DNA of 51,343 bases from an uncultured Pelagibacteraceae bacterium. Its GTDB lineage: Bacteria; Pseudomonadota; Alphaproteobacteria; Pelagibacterales; Pelagibacteraceae. Both the position numbers and the translations under genes were made by a program. The stretch lies in NCBI GenBank assembly GCA_902570715.1, contig CACFZB010000003.1:1-51343 (forward strand). Direction: 5' to 3'. The notes below the pieces were generated by a model. It was not told the origin of the DNA. It made no database searches and was given only the letters and a program-made list of their open reading frames with translations. Below, one piece after another: positions 1 through 9,223 of the stretch; the first letter of the stretch is position 1, and every line of letters starts with the position of its first letter.

Positions 1-1043
1 CAAACTCTAACAAAGCTCTTTTGAAAGAAATAGGAAGATTAGGCTTGGGAGCTGATGTGGTCTCAATAGGAGAATTAATGAAAGCTTTGAAATCAGGTAT
101 CAAATCTAATAAAATTGTTTTTTCGGGTGTTGGTAAAACATCAAGAGAAATTAATTATGCTATAGAAAAAAAGATTTTATTGATAAATGCAGAGTCAAAA
201 AGTGAAATTTTAGAAATAGAAAAGATTGCAAAAAATAAAAAAAGAAAAATTGATATTGGAATTAGATTAAATCCAAATACTGATGCAAAAACTTTAAGTC
301 AAATATCAACTGGTAAGAAAGATAATAAATTTGGAGTCTCTGAGAAGTCTCTTATAAATTTGGCTTTTTATGTAAAAAATTCAAATTTTTTAAATTTAAA
401 ATGTTTAAGTGTACATATAGGGAGTCAAATTCTTAATCATAAACCTTATGAAAAAATGCTTAATGTATTGCAAAGAGTAATAAATAAATTGAAATATAAC
501 TTTGATTATATAGATTTAGGTGGTGGTATGGGTATTGATTATGAAAAAAATAATCAAAAACTTAACTTTAAAAAATATGCTTTGTGTATAAAAAAATTTT
601 TAAAAAAAAATAATTCTAGGATTATTTTTGAACCAGGAAGAAGTATTGTTGCTAACGCTGGCTATCTTATATCAGAGGTTATTTACATAAAAGAAAGTGA
701 TAAAAAAAATTTTATCATAATTGACGCTGCCATGAATGACTTGATGAGACCAGCTTTATATAATGCAAAACATCAAATTATTCCTGTTAAAAAAAATAGT
801 TTTAGATCTCGTAAAATTTACGAAATTGTTGGACCAGTATGTGAAACAACGGATAAATTTTCAACAATAAAAAAATTTCAAAAATTAAAAGAGAAAGACT
901 TGATTGCAATTTGTGATGTAGGCGCTTACGGCATGTCTTTAAGCTCTAACTATAACTTAAGACCAAAACCAATTGAGTTACTTATCAAAAAATCAAAAAT
1001 AAAAGTTATTAACAAAAGACAAAATCTAAAAGAATTAATCTAA
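1..1043 (+). CDS. lysA: diaminopimelate decarboxylase, 5' end cut by the window
   Basis: PLP-dependent decarboxylase that converts meso-diaminopimelate to L-lysine, the last step of lysine synthesis. The reading frame is open to the window's first base, reading NSNKALLKEIGRLGLGADVV, the usual region just after the catalytic lysine. The TTG at 21 used by the ORF track is therefore internal and the true start lies upstream. Visible family motifs are SVHIGSQI, the phosphate-binding glycine run DLGGGMGI, EPGRSIVANAG, and CDVGAYGMSLSSNYN near the C-terminus, which carries the substrate-binding tyrosines. Only the N-terminal part with the PLP lysine is unseen. plsC follows after 11 bp on the same strand, so the two probably share a transcript. 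Confidence 0.95.
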   Translation, partial: NSNKALLKEIGRLGLGADVVSIGELMKALKSGIKSNKIVFSGVGKTSREINYAIEKKILLINAESKSEILEIEKIAKNKKRKIDIGIRLNPNTDAKTLSQISTGKKDNKFGVSEKSLINLAFYVKNSNFLNLKCLSVHIGSQILNHKPYEKMLNVLQRVINKLKYNFDYIDLGGGMGIDYEKNNQKLNFKKYALCIKKFLKKNNSRIIFEPGRSIVANAGYLISEVIYIKESDKKNFIIIDAAMNDLMRPALYNAKHQIIPVKKNSFRSRKIYEIVGPVCETTDKFSTIKKFQKLKEKDLIAICDVGAYGMSLSSNYNLRPKPIELLIKKSKIKVINKRQNLKELI

Positions 1044-1054
1044 CTTTTAGTATA

Positions 1055-1756
1055 ATGATTAGAAATATTTTATTTTCTCTGTTTTTTTTTACAGGCATCA
1101 CTTTGATTTCAATTCTATTTCTACCTTCTTTAATAATGCCTCAGAAATTTGTTCTTTTTGGTGGAAAAATTATGGGTTATTGGGCTGCAATTTGTTTAAA
1201 AATTTTTCTCTCAACACAAATTATTATAAAAGGGAAAGAAAATATATGTAAAGATCATAAATTTTTTATCGCCGCTTCTCACCAATCAATGTTTGAAACT
1301 TTTTATTTACAAACTATTTTTAATTCTCCAGTTTTTATCTTAAAAAATGAATTACTAAATATCCCAGTATTTGGTTGGTATTTAAAAAAAATTGGATCAA
1401 TTTCTATTAAACGAGATAAGGTATCTAGAGATAACTTAGATTTTTTTACTAATATAAAAAAAATTGTTAACAATTCTGACAGACCTCTAATAATCTTTCC
1501 TCAAGCTACAAGAGTTTTGCCGACTGAAAAACCTGAATTTAAAAAAGGGGCTGCTCGAATTTATAAGGAGTTAGATATATATTGTCAGCCTGTAGCAATA
1601 AATTCTGGATATGTTTGGCCAAAAATTGGAAAAAAAATCCCAAATAGAAAAATTACAATCTCGATTATAAAACCCTTAAGTCCAGGATTAAGTAGTGAAG
1701 AGTTCCTTCGAATACTTCAAAAAGAAATATACAATGAACTCGACAATATAAATTAA
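1055..1756 (+). CDS. plsC: 1-acyl-sn-glycerol-3-phosphate acyltransferase (PlsC family)
   Basis: Membrane enzyme expected to acylate lysophosphatidate to phosphatidate in phospholipid synthesis. The 233-residue protein opens with a hydrophobic segment (about residues 3-28) and carries the four acyltransferase blocks. Block I is HQSMFE, so the HX4D motif has Glu in place of Asp. Block II is GSISIKRD. Block III is FPQATR, where the family usually has FPEGTR. Block IV is around PVAINSG. The variations suggest an alphaproteobacterial subfamily, and acyl preference cannot be read from sequence. It runs convergently into dnaN with a 4 bp overlap of the stop ends and no visible terminator. Confidence 0.88.
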   Translation: MIRNILFSLFFFTGITLISILFLPSLIMPQKFVLFGGKIMGYWAAICLKIFLSTQIIIKGKENICKDHKFFIAASHQSMFETFYLQTIFNSPVFILKNELLNIPVFGWYLKKIGSISIKRDKVSRDNLDFFTNIKKIVNNSDRPLIIFPQATRVLPTEKPEFKKGAARIYKELDIYCQPVAINSGYVWPKIGKKIPNRKITISIIKPLSPGLSSEEFLRILQKEIYNELDNIN

Positions 1757-2865
1757 CCTTTCATTGGCATTACAACAAAAATACTATCAAAGTCGCCTGG
1801 ATCCTTTATTAATGCTGGTGAACCTGAGTCATTGAAGAAAACCTCTACAGTTTTTCCATCAAGCTGAGACGCGACATCTAATAAATACCGAGAGTTAAAA
1901 CTTATTTCTAAATCATGATCAAATTTAACCATTAATGACTCTTTGCCATCACCACTATTTGTGTTGTTTACTGATAGATTTAGAATATCTTTAGTTAAAT
2001 CAAATTTAACCCCATCTTTTTTGTCAAGTGAAACAGATGCAACACGGTCTACAGAGTCTAAAAATTTTTTTAAATCGACTTCTAATTTTTTTTGATTATT
2101 TTTTGGTATCACTTGAATATAATTAGGAAATTTTCCATCTATTAATTTTGAAATTAAGATACTATCGTTTAATTCAAATTTAATTTTTGATTTTATATTT
2201 GAAATCTTTACATCACCATCAAAATTATCAAGTAAATTACAAAGCTGAAAGATAGTTTTTTTTGGAAGAATCACTGGTTCAAACTCTATTTTTTGACTTA
2301 ATCTTATCTTAGAGATAGACATTCTGTGACTATCAGTTGCAACGGCAGTGAGATAATATTTATCGTCCACTTCTGTCTGATGAAGATAAATTCCACTTAA
2401 ATAATGTCTTGTTTCATCATTTGAAACAGAAAATTTACATTTATTCAAAAGTTTTAAAAATTGTTTTGATTTAATAGAAAATTCATTTTGATTAAAATTT
2501 TCTTCGGTTAATGGAAATTCTGATGCACTAATACAATTTAAATTAAAAATAGATTTGTCAGACTCCAAATGCAGCTTACTTTCATCAGTTAAGGTTAAGT
2601 TAATCTTTTGTCCTGATGAAAATTTTCGAACAATATCATACATAATTGAAGATGATGTAGTTGTATTTCCTTCCTCAGATACTTCAACATTATTAATTTG
2701 ATGTATAAAAATTAGATCTAAGTCAGTTGCAGTAATTGTTAAATTTGAATTTTGGACGTTTAAAAGAATATTAGATAAAATTGGAAGAGTACTTCTCTTT
2801 TCAATTATACCTTGGCAATAACTTAGAGCTTGCTGCAAATCTTGTTGATTTAGATTAAACTTCAT
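1753..2865 (-). CDS. dnaN: DNA polymerase III subunit beta (sliding clamp)
   Basis: Forms the ring-shaped dimer that tethers DNA polymerase III to DNA. Its 370 residues match the family length and cover three clamp domains. Recognisable parts are the N-terminal QALSYCQGIIEKRSTLPILS, the central DETRHYLSGIYLH and VATDSHRMS, and a C-terminal end in FVVMPMKG, close to the usual VMPMR ending that forms part of the peptide-binding pocket. The start lies 11 bp inside the end of dnaA, so the two are translationally coupled in the common dnaA-dnaN order. No separate promoter is evident. Confidence 0.97.
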   Translation of the reverse strand: MKFNLNQQDLQQALSYCQGIIEKRSTLPILSNILLNVQNSNLTITATDLDLIFIHQINNVEVSEEGNTTTSSSIMYDIVRKFSSGQKINLTLTDESKLHLESDKSIFNLNCISASEFPLTEENFNQNEFSIKSKQFLKLLNKCKFSVSNDETRHYLSGIYLHQTEVDDKYYLTAVATDSHRMSISKIRLSQKIEFEPVILPKKTIFQLCNLLDNFDGDVKISNIKSKIKFELNDSILISKLIDGKFPNYIQVIPKNNQKKLEVDLKKFLDSVDRVASVSLDKKDGVKFDLTKDILNLSVNNTNSGDGKESLMVKFDHDLEISFNSRYLLDVASQLDGKTVEVFFNDSGSPALIKDPGDFDSIFVVMPMKG

Positions 2866-4264
2866 TATCTTTATTATTGTACAATATTTGATTCTTAAGT
2901 TTATTTATATTCTCAATTATTTCTGGATCTTTTTCTTTTAATTTTTCGATTGTTTTAACTGAATGAATTATAGTTGTATGATCTCTATTAGAAAACTCTC
3001 TACCAATTTCGGGTAAAGATTTAGAAGTTAAAATTTTTGTTAAATAAATTGCTGTTTGCCTTGGCCGAACCAAATATCTCGATCTTCTTGATGATAACAT
3101 CTCATTTTTACTTATCTTAAAAAATTTACACACTACAGTTTGAATAAGATCAATCGTTACTTTATTTTCAGAAACATTTAACAGATCTTTTAAAACAATT
3201 TTAGTTTCTGCAATATTGGGTATTTTGTTATATATTCTTGCAAATGATGCAATTCGATTAATAGCGCCAACTAATTCCCTAATACTAGTTGTCACTTCAT
3301 CACTAATAAAATTTTGTATCTCTTTGGAAATTTTGATATTTTCAGAATATAAATTATTTAGTTCCTCGGTTTTCTTTTCAACAATTTTTTTTCTTAGCTC
3401 TTGGTCTGGTTTTTGAATGTCTACGACTAAACCCCCAGAAAACCTAGACTTAATTCTTTCCTGTATTCTTAATAATTTATTTGGTGCCCTATCTGCAGAA
3501 ACAATTATTTGAGCTCCTTTATCGAGCAATGCATTAAAAGTATGAAAAAATTCTTCCTGCATTGCCTCTTTACCTGTCATGAATTGAATATCATCTATCA
3601 ACATAATGTCTGTTTCTCTAAAATGCTCTTTAAACTTCACCATATCATTGGATTTAATTGATTTTACGAATTGGTACATAAATCTTTCGGCGGAAATGAA
3701 CATTACTTTATTGGTCTTTTTAAGTTCAAATCCAATTGAATTTAAGAGGTGTGTTTTTCCCATTCCTACACCTCCATAAATGTAAAGTGGATTGTATTGT
3801 GATATATTTTCTGAAACTTTTAATGAGGCCTCGTATGCTAATTTATTACTTGGTCCAGTTATAAAATTTTCAAATCTTTTGTTTGGGTCTATTCTATTAT
3901 ATTGAAGATAAGAGTCTTTTATAAAAGATATATTTTCCTTATTTTGGTTTATATTTTTATCGAGATTATCATTTAATTTATGCTCAACAATTTTAAACTC
4001 TATTCGTATTAACTCCTTTTTAAAATTTTTTAAAATTTGTAAAATTTGGTCTAAATAACGTGAAGTGATCCAGTCTCTAATAAATCTAGTAGGAACAGAC
4101 AGTAGAAGATAATTATTAAACTCTTCTACTAATTCTATCTTTTTTAACCAACTTTCATAAATATCTTGGCCTAATTTAGTTTTCATTTCTATTTGGATTA
4201 AATTCCAATCTAGTTTTTTTGATTGCAGATTATTAATGTTTTTATTTGTGACGATATTGTTCAT
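2855..4264 (-). CDS. dnaA: chromosomal replication initiator DnaA
   Basis: AAA+ ATPase that binds DnaA boxes at oriC and opens the duplex. The 469 residues contain domain I (about 15-90), a short AT-rich linker, the AAA+ core with Walker A GGVGMGKT at residues 164-171 and Walker B IMLIDDIQF, the arginine-rich sensor region, and the C-terminal DNA-binding helix-turn-helix with the signature SNRDHTTIIHSVKTIE. All catalytic motifs are intact. It lies upstream of dnaN and downstream of rpsT on the same strand. The 271 bp upstream gap is the longest in the window and presumably carries its promoter. Confidence 0.97.
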   Translation of the reverse strand: MNNIVTNKNINNLQSKKLDWNLIQIEMKTKLGQDIYESWLKKIELVEEFNNYLLLSVPTRFIRDWITSRYLDQILQILKNFKKELIRIEFKIVEHKLNDNLDKNINQNKENISFIKDSYLQYNRIDPNKRFENFITGPSNKLAYEASLKVSENISQYNPLYIYGGVGMGKTHLLNSIGFELKKTNKVMFISAERFMYQFVKSIKSNDMVKFKEHFRETDIMLIDDIQFMTGKEAMQEEFFHTFNALLDKGAQIIVSADRAPNKLLRIQERIKSRFSGGLVVDIQKPDQELRKKIVEKKTEELNNLYSENIKISKEIQNFISDEVTTSIRELVGAINRIASFARIYNKIPNIAETKIVLKDLLNVSENKVTIDLIQTVVCKFFKISKNEMLSSRRSRYLVRPRQTAIYLTKILTSKSLPEIGREFSNRDHTTIIHSVKTIEKLKEKDPEIIENINKLKNQILYNNKDNEV

Positions 4265-4535
4265 AATTGCGGAGAAGTTCAGTTAGAGCTATTATGAAAT
4301 TTTTGCAAGAAATAATTTAAAAAATCAAAAAAAAAATAAAATCTAGGATTGTGTGCTCTTTATTTTTTTTTTTTAAATAAATATTTATTAGAGTAAAATT
4401 TTTTAATTATAAAATTTATGATTGAATAACAAAGATAATTAAATTTACTAAATCTAAATATTGTACCAGCAATAATTTATTTTATAGATTTTGTAGCTTT
4501 AAAAGTTGAATCTTATAACAACCTGCAGTGTATTA
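4265..4535. other. dnaA upstream region, AT-rich, no gene seen
   Basis: This 271 bp spacer between the start of dnaA and the stop of rpsT is the longest non-coding stretch in the window. It contains A and T homopolymer runs and no ORF above about 10 codons. On the minus strand a weak promoter-like pair, TTGTTA (4427-4432) and TATAAT (4406-4411), is spaced 15 bp and could serve dnaA with a leader of about 135 nt. I looked for DnaA boxes (TTATCCACA or its complement) and found no convincing copy, so calling this oriC is not supported. Confidence 0.4.
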
Positions 4536-4796
4536 CTAAATAGTTGAAATTTTTTTAGTTATCCTAGATACATTTCTAGAGGCATTTTGTTTTTTTATAA
4601 TTCCAGTTTTAGCTATCCGCATTAATTCAGAATTCAACTTGGGTAAGAATTTTAAAGCTTCAGATTTATTCTTATTTTCAATCAAAAGGTTCATTTTTTT
4701 TAAAGCGTTTTTATACCTGCTTTTTCTAGCTTTATTAACAGTAGTCTGTTTAGATATTCTTCTAATTCTTTTGATTGCAGATTTTGTATTGGCCAT
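4536..4796 (-). CDS. rpsT: 30S ribosomal protein S20
   Basis: Small basic protein that binds 16S rRNA at the base of the 30S body. The 86 residues match the family length, begin MANTKSAIKRIRRISKQTTV, and keep the basic helical pattern through NVSRITKKIS. The start is ATG, unlike the TTG start of E. coli rpsT. A promoter-like pair lies almost directly upstream, implying a very short leader. The gene sits between mutM and dnaA, the order seen in many Alphaproteobacteria. Confidence 0.97.
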   Translation of the reverse strand: MANTKSAIKRIRRISKQTTVNKARKSRYKNALKKMNLLIENKNKSEALKFLPKLNSELMRIAKTGIIKKQNASRNVSRITKKISTI

Positions 4797-4805
4797 TTCC
4801 GCAGG

Positions 4806-4834
4806 TATATAGCTTGAGATTTAATTATGGTCAA
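4806..4834 (-). promoter_or_regulatory. candidate housekeeping sigma promoter for rpsT
   Basis: On the minus strand TTGACC (4834-4829) and TATATA (4811-4806) are separated by exactly 17 bp, close to the sigma-70 consensus. The -10 element ends only 9 nt before the rpsT ATG, so transcription from it would give a nearly leaderless mRNA of about 3-5 nt. The pair is seen in the sequence, while promoter activity is inferred. A chance match in AT-rich DNA is possible for the -10 but less so for the -35. Confidence 0.5.
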
Positions 4835-4846
4835 TCAAATAATTGA

Positions 4847-5711
4847 TCATTTTTGGCATGAATTACAAAAATAAGAAGACCTGTTAGAAATTTTTTTTTT
4901 TTGAATGATTCCGTTGCAATTAAGTCTCTTACAATTCAAACCTTCTCTTTGATATACACTAAAATTCTTTTGAAACTCTCCCTTTTTCCCTGAGATATTC
5001 TTAAAATTCCTTATTGAAGATCCACCTTTATAAATAGCATTTATAAGAACCTTCCTAGAGTTAATCAAAACTTTCTTTAAATCATTTTTGTTTAGACATT
5101 TTGCCTTCTTGCAAGGTTTAATCATACATAAATATAATATTTCACTTGCATATATGTTTCCAATTCCAGAAACAAAAGTTTGGTCTAACAAAAAACTTTT
5201 TATATTTTTTTTCCTTATTTTTTAAAGAAGAAAAAATATAGTTAATATTAAAACTACTGCTCATTGGTTCAGGGCCAAATTTTTTAAACTTTTTCTTTAA
5301 GGACTTACGATCATTAATTATTTCAAAAAAGCCAAATCTTCTTGGATCATTGTATATCATTTTTAAATTATCAAATAAAATTATTATATGATTGTGTTTA
5401 TTAGGTAAATTTGGAGTTTTATAAAAACTTGTATTTGTAATTAAACCTTTTTTTTTTTCATTAATCAAATGAATGGTACCTGACATACCAAGATGTATTA
5501 GACAAATTTTTTTGCTAGATAAATATAAAATTAAATACTTTGAAAATCTCTCCACTTTGACAACTTTTTGTTTATGTAGAGATCTTTCAAAATAAAAAGG
5601 AACCTTAAATCTCAAATTCCTATTTTTGATTATAACCTTTTTAATGATTTTTCCCTTAATTTTTTTATTAAGTGATTGTCTAACTACTTCTACTTCTGGT
5701 AATTCTGGCAT
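4847..5711 (-). pseudogene. mutM: formamidopyrimidine-DNA glycosylase, split by a +1 frameshift in an A8 run
   Basis: Base-excision repair enzyme that removes 8-oxoguanine. The N-terminal frame starts MPELPEVEVVRQSL, with the catalytic Pro-1 and Glu-2 after Met removal, and runs through NDPRRFGFF before leaving the family alignment at KEKKYKKFFV. The C-terminal frame resumes with FLLDQTFVSGIGNIYASEIL and ends in the zinc-finger region (CKRLNC, then FCNSCQK). Removing one A from the run of eight (plus-strand T run 5205-5212) gives EKNIKSFLLDQT and joins both halves into one full-length protein. Everything else is intact, so a sequencing error, a recent mutation or slippage decoding are all possible. 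Confidence 0.85.
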
Positions 5712-5742
5712 TTAACATTATATTGAACTTATATTTTTTTTT

Positions 5743-6447
5743 ATGCAACAAGATCTTCAAAATAAAAGAGGTCTGGTACAAAATGTCTTCGATCAAGTCT
5801 ATAGTCAATATGATTTGATGAACGATATAATGTCACTAGGTATACATCGATTATGGAAAAAAGATTTAATTCATATGATGAATCCATCTTTTAATCAAAA
5901 TTTGGTTGATGTTGCCAGTGGAACTGGAGATATTGCTAAGATATTTTTAAATAAGGTAAACAAAAATGCAGATATTACTTGCGTTGATCCAAATGATAGT
6001 ATGATTGATCAAGGAAAAAAAAAACTTAAGAAATATCAAAATATAAAGTGGATAAAATCTACTGCAGAAAATTTGAAGTTAAATAATAATAATTTTGATT
6101 TTTATACAATCAGTTTTGGTTTAAGAAATACTAAAAATATAGATAAAGCTTTAAAAGAAGCTTATAGAGTTTTAAAACCTGGTGGTCGGTATTTTTGTCT
6201 TGAATTTTCAAAAATAGATAATGAAAGTTTGAATTTTATATACAAAAAATATTCAAAAATGATTCCTTTACTTGGAAAATTATTTGTTGGTCAAAAAGAA
6301 CCATATGAATATCTGGTTAAAAGTATAGAAAACTTTGTAAATCAAGATGAATTACTTGATCTCATGAAAAAAAATAATTTTAAAAAATGTATATATAGAA
6401 ATTTATCTGGTGGAATAGTATCTATCCATAGTGGTTGGAAAGTTTGA
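5743..6447 (+). CDS. ubiE: ubiquinone/menaquinone C-methyltransferase
   Basis: SAM-dependent enzyme that C-methylates the ring of ubiquinone precursors. The 234 residues begin near the family start, with VFDQVYSQYDLMNDIMSLG. The SAM-binding motif I is DVASGTGDIA, followed by SFGLRNT and LKPGGRYFCLEFSK, both hallmarks of UbiE. It starts 31 bp from the divergent mutM start and overlaps ubiB by one base (TGATG), so ubiE and ubiB are coupled. Since Pelagibacterales are aerobic, ubiquinone synthesis is the likely role. Confidence 0.96.
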   Translation: MQQDLQNKRGLVQNVFDQVYSQYDLMNDIMSLGIHRLWKKDLIHMMNPSFNQNLVDVASGTGDIAKIFLNKVNKNADITCVDPNDSMIDQGKKKLKKYQNIKWIKSTAENLKLNNNNFDFYTISFGLRNTKNIDKALKEAYRVLKPGGRYFCLEFSKIDNESLNFIYKKYSKMIPLLGKLFVGQKEPYEYLVKSIENFVNQDELLDLMKKNNFKKCIYRNLSGGIVSIHSGWKV

Positions 6448-8015
6448 TGATTAAAAAATTAATTACATTATTCAAACTTGGAAGAAAGGTAGCTAAATCT
6501 GATATATTAAATATAACCTCTAAATTTAAGGAACCACCTTTAGCAGTAAAAATTTTATTTAAGATTTTATCTTTTTCATTTTCGCCAAAAAAAATAACAG
6601 ATTTAAATAAAGATGAAGGAGAAAGATTAACTAATTCGCTTGAGTCTATGGGAACAACTTTTATAAAGCTTGGTCAATTTTTAGCTACAAGACCAGATAT
6701 AATTGGAGAAGAGCTCTCTAAAAAACTTGAAACACTTCAAGATAGACTACCTCCTTTTTCCATATTAGAAGCAAAAGAAATTATAAAGAATGATTTAGGT
6801 AATGATAGTTACAATTCTATAATAGATTTAAGTGAACCTGTTGCTGCAGCTTCTATAGCACAAGTTCATAAAGCACAAATTAATGATAATGGTACAATAA
6901 AAGATGTAGCTATAAAAATTTTAAGACCAAACATAAAAAAAATATTTAACGATGAAATAGATGCAATCATGCTTTTTGCATTTTTAATTGAGTCATTCAT
7001 TAAAAAAACAAAAAGATTAAAATTAGTTGAGGTAGTTTTTTTATTAAAAGAAATTACTAATCTTGAGATGGATTTAAGATTTGAAGCTGCAGCAGCAAAT
7101 GAATATGCAGAAAATACCAAAAATGATGTTGGATTCAGAGTTCCTCAAATCTACTGGAATTTTACAAGTGAAAACGTCATGACTTTAGATTGGGTTGAAG
7201 GAATTTCAATAAGAGAAACGGAAGAACTTAAAAATAGAAACTTAAATACGGAAAAAATTGCAGAAGATATAATTCAAAACTTTTTAAGACATGCAGTTAG
7301 AGATGGTTTTTTCCACGCAGATATGCATCAAGGAAATATATTTATTGACGAAAATGGTTATATTGTTCCAATAGATTTTGGAATAATGGGTAGACTTGAT
7401 AAAATGAGTAAGAGATTTTTAGCTGAAATCTTATTTGGTTTTATTCAAAGAGATTATCGTAAAGTTGCTGAAGTGCACTTAATTGCTGGTTTAGTTCCTA
7501 AAAATGTACCAATTGATGATCTAGCTCAAGCGTTGAGATCTATTGGAGAACCAATATTTGGTCAAGCGGTAAAAGATATTTCTGGTGGAAAGTTATTAAA
7601 ACAATTATTTGATGTAACTGAAAAATTTAATATGCAAACTCAACCTCAACTATTGATGTTACAAAAAACAATGGTTGTTGTTGAGGGAGTTGCAAGAAAA
7701 TTAAATCCAAACACAAATATTTGGACCACTTCAAAGCCTGTTTTAGAAAACTGGCTTAAAGAAACAAAGGATCCAATGACAACAATAAATGAAACTATTC
7801 AAAACACGTCCGAAGTAATTAAAAGATTACCAGAATTTCCAGAAATAATGGATAAAGCTAATCAAGCATTGACTTATTTGGCTAGTGGACAAATTCCGCA
7901 AAATTCAAATTCATTCACCGATTTAAATACAAAAAAATTAGAGATGGTTACATTTAGAAACCAATCTATTATTGGTTTATTAGTCCTTGTAATTTTTGGT
8001 CTATTGGTATTTTAA
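6447..8015 (+). CDS. ubiB: UbiB, ABC1/ADCK-type atypical kinase for ubiquinone synthesis
   Basis: Membrane-associated ATPase of the ubiquinone synthesis complex. I chose ATG 6447 (MIKKLITLFKLG), which overlaps the ubiE stop as TGATG, rather than the ORF-track start at 6435. The 522 residues show the UbiB features: the KxGQ motif in FIKLGQFLATRPDI, the Ala-rich nucleotide loop VAAASIAQVHKA, the catalytic loop HADMHQGNIFI and the metal-binding IDFGIMGRLD. A hydrophobic C-terminal segment (IGLLVLVIFGLLVF) is the expected membrane anchor. coaBC follows after 8 bp. Confidence 0.95.
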   Translation: MIKKLITLFKLGRKVAKSDILNITSKFKEPPLAVKILFKILSFSFSPKKITDLNKDEGERLTNSLESMGTTFIKLGQFLATRPDIIGEELSKKLETLQDRLPPFSILEAKEIIKNDLGNDSYNSIIDLSEPVAAASIAQVHKAQINDNGTIKDVAIKILRPNIKKIFNDEIDAIMLFAFLIESFIKKTKRLKLVEVVFLLKEITNLEMDLRFEAAAANEYAENTKNDVGFRVPQIYWNFTSENVMTLDWVEGISIRETEELKNRNLNTEKIAEDIIQNFLRHAVRDGFFHADMHQGNIFIDENGYIVPIDFGIMGRLDKMSKRFLAEILFGFIQRDYRKVAEVHLIAGLVPKNVPIDDLAQALRSIGEPIFGQAVKDISGGKLLKQLFDVTEKFNMQTQPQLLMLQKTMVVVEGVARKLNPNTNIWTTSKPVLENWLKETKDPMTTINETIQNTSEVIKRLPEFPEIMDKANQALTYLASGQIPQNSNSFTDLNTKKLEMVTFRNQSIIGLLVLVIFGLLVF

Positions 8016-8023
8016 TTTAAACA

Positions 8024-9223
8024 ATGAACAATTTGAATAATAAAAAAATCTTATTAATAATTTGTGGTGGTATAGCAGCTTATAAAAGCCTCGAAATTAT
8101 AAGACTGCTTAAAAAAAGTGGTGTAATAATAAAAACAATTTTAACTAAAAATGGTTCTGAATTTGTTACACCTCTTTCAATAACTTCTTTATCTCAATCA
8201 AAAGTTTATCAGGATCTATTTAGTTTAGAAAATGAAGTAGAAATGGATCACATTACTCTTTCTAGATGGGCAGACCTTATCTTAATCGCTCCAGCAACGG
8301 CAAATACAATATCAAAACTCGCGAATGGAAATTCTGATGACTTAGCATCTACAGTTGCTCTTGCTTCAAATAAAAAAATTTTTATTGCACCAGCAATGAA
8401 TGTGAGAATGTGGGAACATAATTCTACTAAAGAGAATATAGATAAATTAAAAACTTATAACTATAAATTAATCGGTCCTGAAACAGGTGATATGGCATGT
8501 GGCGAATATGGTGAAGGGAAGATGTCGGAACCAAAAGATATAGTAAGTGAGCTAGAAAATTATTTTAAAGATTTAAAAAACAACAACAAATTAAAAGCGA
8601 TAGTGACTGCGGGTCCTACTAATGAGTATATTGATCCAGTAAGATTTATTACAAATAGATCTAGTGGTAAACAAGGATATGAAATTGCAAAATCATTATC
8701 AAAAAGAGGTTTTGATACAACCTTAATTTCTGGACCAACAAATTTAAAAATAGATAATGATGTTAAATTAATAAAAGTTGAGACTGCCGAAGAAATGTTT
8801 CAAGCCACACTAAAAAGTTTACCTGCTGATATTGCAATATTTTCAGCTGCAGTTAGTGATTTTAAATTAAAAGAAATCTCTAAAACAAAGATAAAAAGTC
8901 AAGATAGTCTAAACTTAAAATTTGAGAAAAATATAGATATACTAAATTATGTATCTCATCATAATTCCTTAAGACCTAAACTTGTAATTGGTTTTGCAGC
9001 GGAAACTAATAATTTGAAAGATTATGCAAATAAAAAATTAATTGAAAAAAATTGTGATTGGATAATTGCAAATGATGTATCTAACAAAAAAATCGGATTT
9101 TATTCAGATTTCAATGAGGTATCAATTTTTTATAAAAATAAAAAATCTAATAAACTTACATACAAACATAAATCTAAAATTTCAGATGAAATAGTAGAAA
9201 AAATTATTGATCATTTAAACTAA
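8024..9223 (+). CDS. coaBC: bifunctional phosphopantothenoylcysteine decarboxylase/synthetase
   Basis: Two consecutive steps of coenzyme A synthesis on one 399-residue chain. The N-terminal flavoprotein CoaC half shows GGIAAYKS, the active-site histidine in MDHITLSRWADL, and the substrate clamp APAMNVRMWEH (family PxMNxxMW). The C-terminal CoaB half begins around TAGPTNEYIDPVRFITN and contains SSGKQGYEIA, FSAAVSDF and GFAAET. Length and both domain sets are normal. It sits in the conserved ubiB-coaBC-dut order and its stop overlaps the dut start by one base. Confidence 0.96.
   Translation: MNNLNNKKILLIICGGIAAYKSLEIIRLLKKSGVIIKTILTKNGSEFVTPLSITSLSQSKVYQDLFSLENEVEMDHITLSRWADLILIAPATANTISKLANGNSDDLASTVALASNKKIFIAPAMNVRMWEHNSTKENIDKLKTYNYKLIGPETGDMACGEYGEGKMSEPKDIVSELENYFKDLKNNNKLKAIVTAGPTNEYIDPVRFITNRSSGKQGYEIAKSLSKRGFDTTLISGPTNLKIDNDVKLIKVETAEEMFQATLKSLPADIAIFSAAVSDFKLKEISKTKIKSQDSLNLKFEKNIDILNYVSHHNSLRPKLVIGFAAETNNLKDYANKKLIEKNCDWIIANDVSNKKIGFYSDFNEVSIFYKNKKSNKLTYKHKSKISDEIVEKIIDHLN

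Noticed and set aside
4265-4535. Possible oriC upstream of dnaA
   Set aside because: The spacer is AT-rich, but I found no TTATCCACA-like DnaA box cluster; TTATAACAA near 4514 has too many mismatches. AT-richness alone means little in this genome.
4829-4852. Hairpin between mutM stop and rpsT as a mutM terminator
   Set aside because: The arms (GGTCAAT and ATTGATC) pair weakly, include a mismatch and have no T run; the same bases form the -35 of a better promoter candidate.
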